64,000 nucleotides of DNA. Source: an uncultured Acidimicrobiaceae bacterium. Its GTDB lineage: Bacteria; Actinomycetota; Acidimicrobiia; Spongiisociales; SHLN01. The stretch is from the NCBI GenBank assembly GCA_947259275.1, contig CAMYMH010000008.1:1-64000 (forward strand). Direction: 5' to 3'. Positions 57,177 through 64,000 of the stretch are shown in pieces; positions within the stretch are counted from its first letter, which is position 1; each line of letters starts with the position of its first letter. Position numbers and translations under genes: made by a program. The notes beneath the pieces are model-generated. The model made no database searches. It worked only from the letters and a program-made list of their open reading frames with translations, and was not told where the DNA came from.

Positions 57177-57731
57177 GTGGCCGTCCTTGCCATTCAAACC
57201 CCGGAGGACGGATTGCTCGGCGCCCTCGCCCCACTCGGGCTGGGGGCGGCGGCCGGAACCGCGCTGGTTGTCGATCTCGACCCGGCCGGCCCCCAGTATC
57301 CGGGCGAAGGTTCACTGGCCGGGCTGGTAGAGGAAGGTCCCCGGCGAGCCGACCTGAGCCCGGTCCGCGCCGGCCTGGCGGTGCTGCGAAACGGCGGAGT
57401 CGAGCCGGCGGCGGCCGGCCAGGTGCTGGCGGCGTTGCTGGAGGGTTGGCCGGCGGTGGTGCTGCGGCTTCCTGGCATCCCCTCAGCGGAAAGCGAGCCG
57501 GACCTGGTGGTTCATCCCCTCATCCCCGGTGGCCTGTTCCCGGCCAGAGCGCCGGTGCCTGTCATCTACCAGGACCTCGGCTTCCGGATCCCGGCACCCG
57601 GGCCGCAGTTGCCGGCGCTCTCTCGTGGTACGGCTGCCGCCTTGCTGGCGGGGACGATCCCGCCCCGGAGCCGGTGGGTCCGGGCGTGGAGGGCAGCCTG
57701 GAACGGCACCTGGGAGGAAAAGTGGGCGTAA
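57177..57731 (+). CDS. Degenerate CpaE/TadZ-like protein of the Tad cluster
   Basis: 184 residues. Position (directly before tadA) and blocks such as TALVVDLDPAGPQYPGEGSLAGLVEEGPRRADLSPVRAGLAVL resemble the MinD-like TadZ/CpaE/Ssd proteins of actinobacterial Tad loci, but the P-loop is not there: the expected site reads IQTPEDGLLGALAPLG. It probably lacks ATPase activity and is much shorter than TadZ (350 or more residues). GTG start; the 3' end overlaps tadA by 10 bp. Confidence 0.55.
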   Translation: MAVLAIQTPEDGLLGALAPLGLGAAAGTALVVDLDPAGPQYPGEGSLAGLVEEGPRRADLSPVRAGLAVLRNGGVEPAAAGQVLAALLEGWPAVVLRLPGIPSAESEPDLVVHPLIPGGLFPARAPVPVIYQDLGFRIPAPGPQLPALSRGTAAALLAGTIPPRSRWVRAWRAAWNGTWEEKWA

Positions 57732-58783
57732 GCGATCGGCTGGCGGCCCGCCTCCTCGAAGCCGGCGTTCCCCTCGATCGGCAGGAGCTGGAACGTGCCG
57801 CCCGCAGGCTGGTTCCCAACGAGGCACCCCTCGCTACCTCCGACACCGTTACCGACGTGGTCGACGGCCTCATCGGGCTTGGGCCCATCGAGGAGCTACT
57901 GCGTGATCCCACCGTATCCGACGTCCTCGTCAATCGATTCGACGAAATCTGGGTCGAGCGGGCGGGAAGGCTGGAGCCGACCGAGGTGCGGTTCGTGGAT
58001 GCCTCGGCGGTGACGGCAGCCGTCGAAAGGGTGATTGCACCGCTCGGGCTTCGGCTTGACCGGGCTTCGCCGGCGGTCGACGCCCGGCTGCCGGATGGAT
58101 CCCGGCTGCATGCGGTGGTACCGCCGGTGGCGGTGGACGGCCCCGCTCTGGCCGTACGCCGTTTCACCGAGGCGGTCCCGACCCTGGACGCGCTGGTGGC
58201 CACGGGAGCGATTCGCGACGAGGGGGCCACCCTGTTGCGGGCGGCGGTCGCCGCTCGCCGCAACCTCGTGGTCACCGGCGCGACCGGTGCCGGCAAGACC
58301 ACTCTGCTCAATATCTTGTCCAAGGAGATCCCGGCCGATCAGCGGGTGGTCACCGTCGAGGATGCCGCCGAGTTGAATATCACCGGCCACTCGGTCCGCC
58401 TGGAAAGCCGGCCCGCCAACAGCGACGGTGCCGGGCGGGTGACCATCGAGCAACTGCTCCGTCATGCACTCCGCCTGCGTCCCGACCGCATCATCGTCGG
58501 CGAGGTTCGTGGCCCGGAGGCGATTGATCTGATCGCGGCCATGACTACCGGCCACCGCGGATCGATGGGAACGGTCCATGCCTCGTCCGAGGCCGAGGCG
58601 TTGTGGCGGCTCGAGACCCTGGCGCTGTCGGGCCAGCGGCGAGTGCCGGAAGAGACGATCCGCAGTCAGATTCAGCAGGGTGTCGACCTCCTGGTGCTGA
58701 TGAGCCGGCAAGACGGCCGCCGGGTTGTCTCGGCTATCAGCGAGGTGGAGGACTCCGAGATCAAGGTGCTCTACCAATGGTGA
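57722..58783 (+). CDS. tadA: Tad pilus assembly ATPase
   Basis: 353 residues, a type II/IV secretion ATPase of the CpaF/TadA group. VSDVLVNRFDEIWVERAGRLEP is the N-terminal domain, Walker A is GATGAGKTTLLN (about 185-195), the Asp box VVTVEDAAELNI, Walker B RPDRIIVGEVRGPEAIDLI and the His box TTGHRGSMGTVHASS. It powers pilin assembly. GGAGG lies 6-7 nt before the GTG. The stop region overlaps the tadB-like start. Confidence 0.95.
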   Translation: MGVSDRLAARLLEAGVPLDRQELERAARRLVPNEAPLATSDTVTDVVDGLIGLGPIEELLRDPTVSDVLVNRFDEIWVERAGRLEPTEVRFVDASAVTAAVERVIAPLGLRLDRASPAVDARLPDGSRLHAVVPPVAVDGPALAVRRFTEAVPTLDALVATGAIRDEGATLLRAAVAARRNLVVTGATGAGKTTLLNILSKEIPADQRVVTVEDAAELNITGHSVRLESRPANSDGAGRVTIEQLLRHALRLRPDRIIVGEVRGPEAIDLIAAMTTGHRGSMGTVHASSEAEALWRLETLALSGQRRVPEETIRSQIQQGVDLLVLMSRQDGRRVVSAISEVEDSEIKVLYQW

Positions 58784-59442
58784 TCGCGGTCGTTGTCTCG
58801 CTTACCCTCGTGCTGGCGCCGCATCCGGCGGTGGCGGCCATCCTGGCGTTCGCCTACCTGTCGCCGGGAGGCTTTCTGGTCGCCGCCGCGGCCTGGGCAA
58901 CCTATCACGCTCGCCAGCGTGGCCGGCTGCGGCGAAGGCTCCCGGCCGAGGAAGCCGATTTTCTCCGCGCCATGGCCGGTGAAATCGATGCGGGAGCGTC
59001 GATCCGCCAGGCGGTGATTGCCGCCGCCGACCGGGCCCCCACCCTCGACCTGGCGGCCATGGTGCACGTGGCGGCGGCCGGTCGCCCGGCGGCCGAGGTG
59101 GCCGGACGGCTACGGGAGGCGCTACCGCTGAACGGGAGGGTGGCGGCGGCCGCCTACGAGCTGGTGGCAGATACCGGAGGTCGAGCGTCGGCAGTCTTCG
59201 CCGGGTTGGCGGTGCGAGCATCGGATGCCGGTGAACTGGAGCGTGAGCGACGTGCTCTCACCGCCCAGGCGCGCTCGTCGGCATGGCTGGTCGGTGGGCT
59301 GCCGGTGGGCGTGACGCTGGCGATGGCATTGGCCGGGCGCGGGCCGACTTTGGCTGGTGCCGGAGCGGTGGTCACGGTGCTGGGTGTTGCCCTCATCGTG
59401 ACCGGGGGTGCGGTGGTGGCGCTGCTGGTGCGTGACTCGTGA
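58777..59442 (+). CDS. tadB: TadB-like pilus platform membrane protein
   Basis: 221 residues. It has two N-terminal helices, a cytoplasmic T2SSF helical domain (AEEADFLRAMAGEIDAGASIRQAVIAAADRAP to ERRALTAQARSSAWL) and two C-terminal helices. T2SSF proteins form the inner-membrane base of Tad pili with TadC. It is shorter than classical TadB (about 320). ATG at 58777 lies inside the tadA 3' end; the stop overlaps tadC as GTGA. Confidence 0.82.
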   Translation: MVIAVVVSLTLVLAPHPAVAAILAFAYLSPGGFLVAAAAWATYHARQRGRLRRRLPAEEADFLRAMAGEIDAGASIRQAVIAAADRAPTLDLAAMVHVAAAGRPAAEVAGRLREALPLNGRVAAAAYELVADTGGRASAVFAGLAVRASDAGELERERRALTAQARSSAWLVGGLPVGVTLAMALAGRGPTLAGAGAVVTVLGVALIVTGGAVVALLVRDS

Positions 59443-60056
59443 GCCGGCTGTCCGCTCTGCTGGTCGCGGGCGCAGTCTGGTTGGTGGCGGTTCGATGGCG
59501 GAAAGGATGGGCAGCGGCTGCTGCCGCCGCGCTGCTCGAGCCGCTTGCCGCGGTGGCGGCCGCGCTGGCGGCCGGTCTCCTCGCCGGCCGTCGACGGCTG
59601 CGGTCCCGACGGCGGCGGGTTGATGCGGCCCGCCACGACGTTGCGGTTCTTGCCGAGATGGTGAGCCTGGCGCTGTCGGCCGGCCTGACCCTGTCCGGTG
59701 CCTTGCGGGCGGCCAGCCCCATCGTCCATCCGGATCTCGGGCACGAGGTGGATTCCGTCCTCCGTGAGGCGACACGTGGAGGGCTCGGCAGTGCCCTGGC
59801 AGCCGCCGCCGGCCACGGTCGCAGGTTCTATGTGGTGGTAGCCCGGGCGGTTGTGACCGGAGCCCCGCTGGCGCAAGCCGTCGACTCGTTTGTTCAGGAG
59901 GTCGTGTCCGAGCGGCGCGCAGAACGGCTCGAAGCGGCCCGCCGCCTCCCGGTGCGGCTCATGCTGCCGCTTGCCCTCCTCATCCTCCCCGGCTTCGTGC
60001 TGCTGACCGTCGGTCCCACGGTTCTGGCGGCCCTGGAACGGTTCGTACTTCCATAA
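59439..60056 (+). CDS. tadC: TadC-like pilus platform membrane protein
   Basis: 205 residues. Two Ala/Leu-rich helices, a basic loop (GRRRLRSRRRRVDAARHD), then the T2SSF domain with AVLAEMVSLALSAGLTLSGALRAAS and FVQEVVSERRAERLEAARRLPVRLMLPLALLILPGFVLLTVGPTV. The P-x-K/R-L-xx-P-L-x-L-x-I-L-P motif before the last helix is typical of TadC. GTG overlaps the tadB stop. It is followed by the pilin gene after 12 bp. Confidence 0.85.
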   Translation: MSRLSALLVAGAVWLVAVRWRKGWAAAAAAALLEPLAAVAAALAAGLLAGRRRLRSRRRRVDAARHDVAVLAEMVSLALSAGLTLSGALRAASPIVHPDLGHEVDSVLREATRGGLGSALAAAAGHGRRFYVVVARAVVTGAPLAQAVDSFVQEVVSERRAERLEAARRLPVRLMLPLALLILPGFVLLTVGPTVLAALERFVLP

Positions 60057-60068
60057 GAAAGGAAACTC

Positions 60069-60233
60069 ATGCTTAATCTCGACTCTGGCCAGGCGACGGC
60101 CGAATACGCCCTTGTGATCGTGGCCGCGGCTCTGATTGCGCTCGCCCTCATCGTGTGGGCCACCTCAACCGGTGTGCTCGAGGAAATCTTCGACACGGTG
60201 GCCCGCCGGGTGCTCGACATTGCCGGACGGTGA
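60069..60233 (+). CDS. Flp-type pilin (DUF4244-like)
   Basis: 54 residues. A short polar leader MLNLDSG is followed by QATAEYALVIVAAALIALAL: cleavage after Gly 7 would leave Glu at position 5 of the mature protein, as in type IV/Flp prepilins, then one hydrophobic helix and a short C-terminal helix (VLEEIFDTVARRVLDIAG). AGGA lies ahead of the ATG. This is the major pilin candidate of the cluster. The stop overlaps the GTG of the TadE-like gene (GTGA). Confidence 0.85.
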   Translation: MLNLDSGQATAEYALVIVAAALIALALIVWATSTGVLEEIFDTVARRVLDIAGR

Positions 60234-60598
60234 TCCGCCGCGACGGTGGCTCGGCGGTGGCCGAGTTCGCCATAGTTCTGCCGCTGGTGCTGGTGGTGCT
60301 GGTGACGTCGCTCGAACTCGTCTCCGTAGCCCGCACTCAGCTCGAGGTGACCCAGGCGGCCCGAGAAGGCGCCCGGCAAGCCGCCACCAACGTCGACCCG
60401 GCCACGGCCGTTGAGGCGGTGAGGGCGGCACTTCCACCCTCGCTCCAGGCCGACGCCCGCGTCAGTGTTACCCGGCCCCACCGGGTGGGTGCTCAGGCCG
60501 AAGTCCGGGTTCGGCTGCCGTACCGCTTCGCATCAGCCCTATTCGGAGGGCTGGCGGTTGAGCTGTCTGCCCGGGCCGTCATGCGAGTCGAGCAATAG
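60230..60598 (+). CDS. tadE: TadE-like minor pilin
   Basis: 122 residues. RRDGGSAVAEFAIVLPLVLVVLVTSLEL is the TadE signature: a short basic leader, Gly, then Ala-x-x-Glu-Phe and a hydrophobic helix, followed by ARTQLEVTQAAREGARQAA and a beta-rich C-terminal part. TadE-type pseudopilins are processed by prepilin peptidase and initiate or stabilise the pilus. It overlaps both neighbours (GTGA at the start; TAGTG at the stop). Confidence 0.85.
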   Translation: MIRRDGGSAVAEFAIVLPLVLVVLVTSLELVSVARTQLEVTQAAREGARQAATNVDPATAVEAVRAALPPSLQADARVSVTRPHRVGAQAEVRVRLPYRFASALFGGLAVELSARAVMRVEQ

Positions 60599-61077
60599 TG
60601 GATAGTGGTTTTCCTCCCCCGGAGGGGGAGGTGGCCCGAAGGGCGGGAGGGGGCGCCGCCCTCCCCGGCTGCGCCGGGACTCCCCCCTCCGGGGGGCGCG
60701 AGGCGGGCTCCGTCGGTATCTTGCTGCTGGCGGTTGCCGCCGTCTCGCTGATGCTGTCGCTGGCGATAGTGGCGACCGGGCAATACCTGGTTGGGTTCGC
60801 CCGGGCGCAGGCGGCGGCCGATGCGGCGGCACTGGCGGCGGCGCCGGTCACCTTTCGTCCGTTCGGAGCCACCGGGTCCGCCCGCCGGGAAGCGGCCATC
60901 TTCGCGGCGGCCAACGACAGCTTGCTGATCGGCTGCGTGTGTGCGGCCGACCCGTCGTGGGATGCGCGCACCGTGGTGGTCACCGTCCGGACCAGTTTTC
61001 GGGTCGTGCTGTTCGGGGAGCAGTCGGTTGAGGCGGCCGGCCGGGCCGAGTTCATCCCCGCCCGGCTATTGGAGTAG
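60598..61077 (+). CDS. TadG/Rv3654c-like pilus protein with an inserted palindrome block
   Basis: 159 residues. From about residue 36 it follows the helix-first pattern of secretion/pilus helper proteins: GSVGILLLAVAAVSLMLSLAIV, then ARAQAAADAAALAAAPVTF, and a C-terminal strand pair with CVCAADPSW. The first 35 residues (FPPPEGEVARRAGGGAALPG and so on) are unlike any leader and are coded by a GC-rich chain of hairpins (60613-60696). The GTG shares a base with the tadE stop. Either the hairpin block inserted in frame or the true start lies after it. Confidence 0.65.
   Translation: MDSGFPPPEGEVARRAGGGAALPGCAGTPPSGGREAGSVGILLLAVAAVSLMLSLAIVATGQYLVGFARAQAAADAAALAAAPVTFRPFGATGSARREAAIFAAANDSLLIGCVCAADPSWDARTVVVTVRTSFRVVLFGEQSVEAAGRAEFIPARLLE
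60613..60696 (+). repeat. Five-hairpin GC-rich palindromic block inside the TadG-like gene
   Basis: Successive stems: CCTCCCCC-GGA-GGGGGAGG (60613-60631), GCCC-GAA-GGGC (60634-60644), GGGAGGG/CCCTCCC (60645-60665), CCCGGC-TGC-GCCGGG (60664-60678) and CCCCCC-TCC-GGGGGG (60682-60696). The triloop design echoes the palindromes on stop codons elsewhere. Confidence 0.75.
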
Positions 61078-61154
61078 TGCGTCCGGTCGTCGGCCACCGC
61101 GGGACGGCGGGATCACTACTCTGACGGCCGTTCCCAACCGATAAATACGTCCCA

Positions 61155-62444
61155 ATGCGCCTTTCCAAGTCGATTCCGGCCGGTCTGCTCGACGCCGGTT
61201 CTGCCGCCCTCGCTTCGTTTGCCACCGGTGTTTATGCGGCCAACTATTTCGACCGCGAGTCCGGCGAACTGGGGGTCTACGGGCTGTTTTTTGCGATCTT
61301 CCTCGTCGCCGCCATCGTTCCTTTCAAGCTGGCATTCCTCCCGGGCGAGGTACGGTTGCTGAGCCTGCCCAAGGAGCAGCAGCTGGGAGGCTTTCGCCTG
61401 ACGATGCCGGTGGGTGTGCCGGTGGCGCTGGCCGGGAGTCTGGTTGTGCTGTTCGCTCTGATTCCTGCCGCCGACGCCGAATTGTCGCTGTTGGTTCCGA
61501 TTGCCATCACCACCGTGATCACCGGCTTCCTGTCTCCGGTTCAAGATCATGTCCGCCGTGTGATGCATCAAGCAGGACGGTCATGGCTGGCGGCGACAAC
61601 CTCGGTGGTGCAACTGACCGCCGCGCTGGCGTTCATCACGTTGGCGATCGTGGTTGACATGGAGGAAGCCTGGGTCCCCTTCGGAGCCCTGGTTGTCGCC
61701 AACACATTGTCCATCGGCGTCGGACTATTGCTGGCGCGCCGAAGCTCGGTTCCAGCCCCGGGCAAGGCGTATCGGCTGCGCTCACTCGGGATATCGGGAC
61801 GCTGGCTCACCGGCTTCGGCCTGCTGCCGGTCGGGGCCAACTTCGTGGCCGCCGCCATCGTGGCCGTCATCGCCGGAAACGACATCCTCGGCTCGGCCGA
61901 GGCCGCCCGGGTTGCCGGTCGGCCGCTGCTGGTATTCGTCACCGGGGTGTCGGCGGTCCTCAACCCCCGAGCCCTGGTGGCGGGGCGTGACCGGATGCGG
62001 GCCGAGGGAGCCCGGCTCGCCCGCATCGCCTATCAGGTGGTGGTGGGATCGGGCGTGCTGTTCCTGGTTTGGATGGGCTTTGATTGGGCCGGCAACCCGA
62101 TGGCGTGGTTGGTGGAAGAGGCCTACACCGTCGAGTTCCTCACCGCCGCCACCATCGTGTACAACATCTTGTGGGGCATGCTTTTTGCCGAGGAATCCCA
62201 GCTCATCGGCGGCGGCCGTGAGGTGGACATCTTCAAGATCTACGTAGCAGGAAGCATTGTGCAAATTGCCATAGCTTTCACGGCTCCCATCACCCAGTCG
62301 TTCGCGATTCCGTTCTCCATGCTGGGCTTCGGTATGGTCCGCTTGCTCGGATATCGGTGGTCGCTCGCCCGCCTGTATGCCGAGCCCCCTCGTGGGTCCG
62401 AGCCCGAAACAAAGCTGACGGATCCGACGTTGTCCGCTAGGTGA
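61155..62444 (+). CDS. Polysaccharide flippase-like membrane protein
   Basis: 429 residues with about 12 helices. It has the look of the MATE/Wzx-like MVF superfamily: LLDAGSAALASFATGVYAANYFDRESGELGVYGLFFAIFLVAAI at the start, charged short loops, and a repeat of the pattern in the second half (VGANFVAAAIVAVIAGNDILGSAEAAR). Such proteins flip lipid-linked sugars. The nearby rhamnose and glycosyltransferase genes fit such a role only loosely. The stop overlaps the MFS start (GTGA). Confidence 0.7.
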   Translation: MRLSKSIPAGLLDAGSAALASFATGVYAANYFDRESGELGVYGLFFAIFLVAAIVPFKLAFLPGEVRLLSLPKEQQLGGFRLTMPVGVPVALAGSLVVLFALIPAADAELSLLVPIAITTVITGFLSPVQDHVRRVMHQAGRSWLAATTSVVQLTAALAFITLAIVVDMEEAWVPFGALVVANTLSIGVGLLLARRSSVPAPGKAYRLRSLGISGRWLTGFGLLPVGANFVAAAIVAVIAGNDILGSAEAARVAGRPLLVFVTGVSAVLNPRALVAGRDRMRAEGARLARIAYQVVVGSGVLFLVWMGFDWAGNPMAWLVEEAYTVEFLTAATIVYNILWGMLFAEESQLIGGGREVDIFKIYVAGSIVQIAIAFTAPITQSFAIPFSMLGFGMVRLLGYRWSLARLYAEPPRGSEPETKLTDPTLSAR

Positions 62445-63643
62445 CAACCGACCAACGCCGGGCTCTCATCTACATCGCCGGCAGCCAGCTGCTGGCGCTC
62501 ACGCTGTGGTTCTCAGCCTCAGCCGTTGCGCCCCAGCTCGAGGAGCTGTGGATGCTGTCCCGCGGGCAGACCGCCGGCCTCACCCTGGCGGTACAGGTCG
62601 GCTTCGTGGTCGGTGCCCTCGCCTTGGCCGTTTCCAACCTGGCAGACACTCTCGCCAGCCGCACCCTATTCACGGCTGCGGCGGTGATTGGCGCCGGCGT
62701 CAACCTCGGGCTGCTGGCGCTCGGTGAAGGTGACTTCCTCTGGGCACTGGTCCTGCGTTTCCTGACCGGGGCCGCGCTGGCCGGCGTGTACCCCGCCGGC
62801 CTCAAGGTCATGGCCGGCTGGTTCCGGGAGGGGAGAGGATTGGCGCTCGGGGTGCTGGTGGGCGCGCTCACGGTCGGCAGCGCCGGGCCGCACCTCATCC
62901 GCGGTCTCGGGTTTGAGTGGCGGGGTGTCGTCGGTGGCGCGTCGCTGCTGGCGTTGATCAGCGCTCTGCTCATGTGGACGCGGCTCGAGGATGGGCCGTA
63001 CGAGACGGCCCGGCAGCGCTTCAGCTTCAAGCAGGTCGGCGCCGTGGTCGGCAACCGGGGATTCCGTCTCTCCACCTACGGCTACCTCGGCCACATGTGG
63101 GAGCTGTACGCCATGTGGACCTGGACCGCCGCCTTCCTGGCTGCCGCGGCCGAGGAGGCGGGCCGCAGCGACGGCTTCGTGCCGACCGCCACCTTCTTCA
63201 TCATCGCCGTCGGCGGCCTCGGCGCCTGGTCGTTCGGCCGCTGGGCCGACCGCTACGGGCGCACCCGGCTGGCCGGCCTCTCGATGCTCATTTCCGGTTT
63301 GGCAGGTCTGGCGACCCCGCTCGTGTACGGGCGGTCCCCGGTCATCGTGGTGGCCCTGTTCCTGGTGTGGGGATACGCCGTCGTCGCCGACAGCGCCCAG
63401 TTCTCCACCATGGTCACCGAGACCAGCGACCACGAGACCCGGGGCACCGCCCTCGCCCTCCAGACTGCGCTCGGGTTCCTGCTCACGCTCGTGACCATCC
63501 GGGGAGTTCCGCTGCTCGCCGACGCTTGGGGCTGGCAGTGGGCGTTCCCGATCCTGGCCGTCGGCCCGGCCGCCGGCATCGCCGCCATGGTGGCCCTCAA
63601 ACGGTCACCGGCCTCTGCCGCTCTGGCGGGCGGCAAGGGCTGA
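62441..63643 (+). CDS. MFS transporter
   Basis: 400 residues, 12 helices. LYIAGSQLLALTLWFSASAVAPQL-like first helix, then a loop DTLASRTLFTAAAVIGA and VYPAGLKVMAGWFREGRGLALGVLVGALTVGSAGPHLI, which recall the CynX/NimT and nitrate/nitrite porter groups. GRWADRYGRTRLAG is the motif in the second half. Substrate unknown. The GTG start overlaps the flippase-like gene. Confidence 0.82.
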   Translation: MTTDQRRALIYIAGSQLLALTLWFSASAVAPQLEELWMLSRGQTAGLTLAVQVGFVVGALALAVSNLADTLASRTLFTAAAVIGAGVNLGLLALGEGDFLWALVLRFLTGAALAGVYPAGLKVMAGWFREGRGLALGVLVGALTVGSAGPHLIRGLGFEWRGVVGGASLLALISALLMWTRLEDGPYETARQRFSFKQVGAVVGNRGFRLSTYGYLGHMWELYAMWTWTAAFLAAAAEEAGRSDGFVPTATFFIIAVGGLGAWSFGRWADRYGRTRLAGLSMLISGLAGLATPLVYGRSPVIVVALFLVWGYAVVADSAQFSTMVTETSDHETRGTALALQTALGFLLTLVTIRGVPLLADAWGWQWAFPILAVGPAAGIAAMVALKRSPASAALAGGKG

Positions 63644-63656
63644 GATTCGCCTCCCG

Positions 63657-64000
63657 CTATCCGGGAACCACCGCGGCCAGCTGACCGCGAACTGCACCCG
63701 GCGCGAATTCGGCGTTGTGAACGTTCACGTAGTAGCCGCCTGGATCAGCGGCTATCGCGGAGGCGGTGTCGGCGTCGGTCTCCACGGCCCCACTGGCCGT
63801 GAACGATCCGTCACCGTTGTCCATGAACGCTCCGTCGCCCAGCAGGTTCACAACCACCCCACCGCTTGCGTCGGATGCTCCGACGTGGATATGGGCGGCG
63901 GTCGGCATCGTAATTGCGGAGACCGTGATCGACCAGGTCACGGTCGTCCCGTCGATGGCCACCATCGCCGATCCCGTTCCATCGGCGTCTCCCGGCCCCG
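63657..64000 (-). CDS. CHRD-domain protein (partial, start outside window)
   Basis: The C-terminal 114 residues are visible and the frame is open to the window edge. GDADGTGSAMVAIDGTTVTWSITVS, AAHIHVGASDASGGVVVNL and the closing GGYYVNVHNAEFAPGAVRGQL are the CHRD (chordin) domain, a secreted beta-rich fold of unknown role in bacteria. The ATG at 63965 lies inside the domain and is not the true start. Confidence 0.85.
   Translation of the reverse strand, partial: GPGDADGTGSAMVAIDGTTVTWSITVSAITMPTAAHIHVGASDASGGVVVNLLGDGAFMDNGDGSFTASGAVETDADTASAIAADPGGYYVNVHNAEFAPGAVRGQLAAVVPG

Overview
The window is a compact, high-GC chromosomal segment of an actinobacterium. The evidence is a deazaflavin (F420)-type Ddn reductase, an actinobacterial-style Tad pilus cluster with a DUF4244-like pilin, many GTG starts, GTGA/TGATG start-stop overlaps, and many genes with a TANNNT -10 box only 6-8 nt before the start codon, as in leaderless actinobacterial transcription. 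A deep lineage such as Acidimicrobiia would fit, but this is inference. No transposase, integrase, phage gene, CRISPR array or rRNA was seen. The only RNA gene is a selenocysteine tRNA (selC).

Layout. 1-9.2 kb: alpha/beta hydrolase, MFS permease, RNase HII, a truncated MmcQ/YjbR remnant feeding into a D-amino-acid oxidase, Ddn reductase, gpsA, a cNMP-binding protein, and a methyltransferase plus membrane glycosyltransferase pair. 9.3-11.6 kb: membrane-anchored HTH protein, moeA and selC. 11.7-14.5 kb: ECF-like sigma factor coupled to a membrane-anchored beta-propeller protein. 14.7-17 kb: hydrolase and a secreted DUF4038 glycosidase-like protein. 17.1-19.3 kb: an AT-rich promoter/operator, two related tiny ORFs, an ArsR-type regulator and an MFS exporter. 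19.4-24.5 kb: caa3-type cytochrome oxidase operon ctaCDEF plus ctaG and a decayed ctaG fragment. 24.5-26.8 kb: four membrane proteins of unknown function. 27-30.4 kb: rmlCBAD for dTDP-rhamnose. 30.4-42.7 kb: zinc-ribbon protein, YyaL-type thioredoxin-domain protein, sigma-70 factor, CBS protein, macro-domain protein, threonine aldolase, HerA-like ATPase, LOG-family protein, and tldD/tldE homologues. 42.7-47 kb: acidic amphipathic protein, glycerophosphodiesterase, a repeat-bearing membrane protein divergent from a FIST-histidine kinase pair. 47-50.3 kb: leuCD coupled to a GH18 lipoprotein. 50.3-57 kb: membrane protein, HAD phosphatase, glycosyltransferase, RmlC-like and DUF4910 pair, DUF6159-like protein and MFS. 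57.2-61.1 kb: Tad pilus cluster. 61.2-64 kb: flippase-like protein, MFS and a partial CHRD protein.

The genes are mostly housekeeping plus cell-envelope work: rhamnose donor synthesis, glycosyltransferases, flippase, pili and secreted glycosidases, alongside aerobic respiration. The less explained material is (i) the tandem tiny ORFs under a palindromic operator ahead of an ArsR/MFS pair, (ii) a family of short palindromes sitting on stop codons, (iii) a five-hairpin GC-rich block inside a pilus gene, and (iv) the sigma/propeller and FIST/kinase sensory modules.
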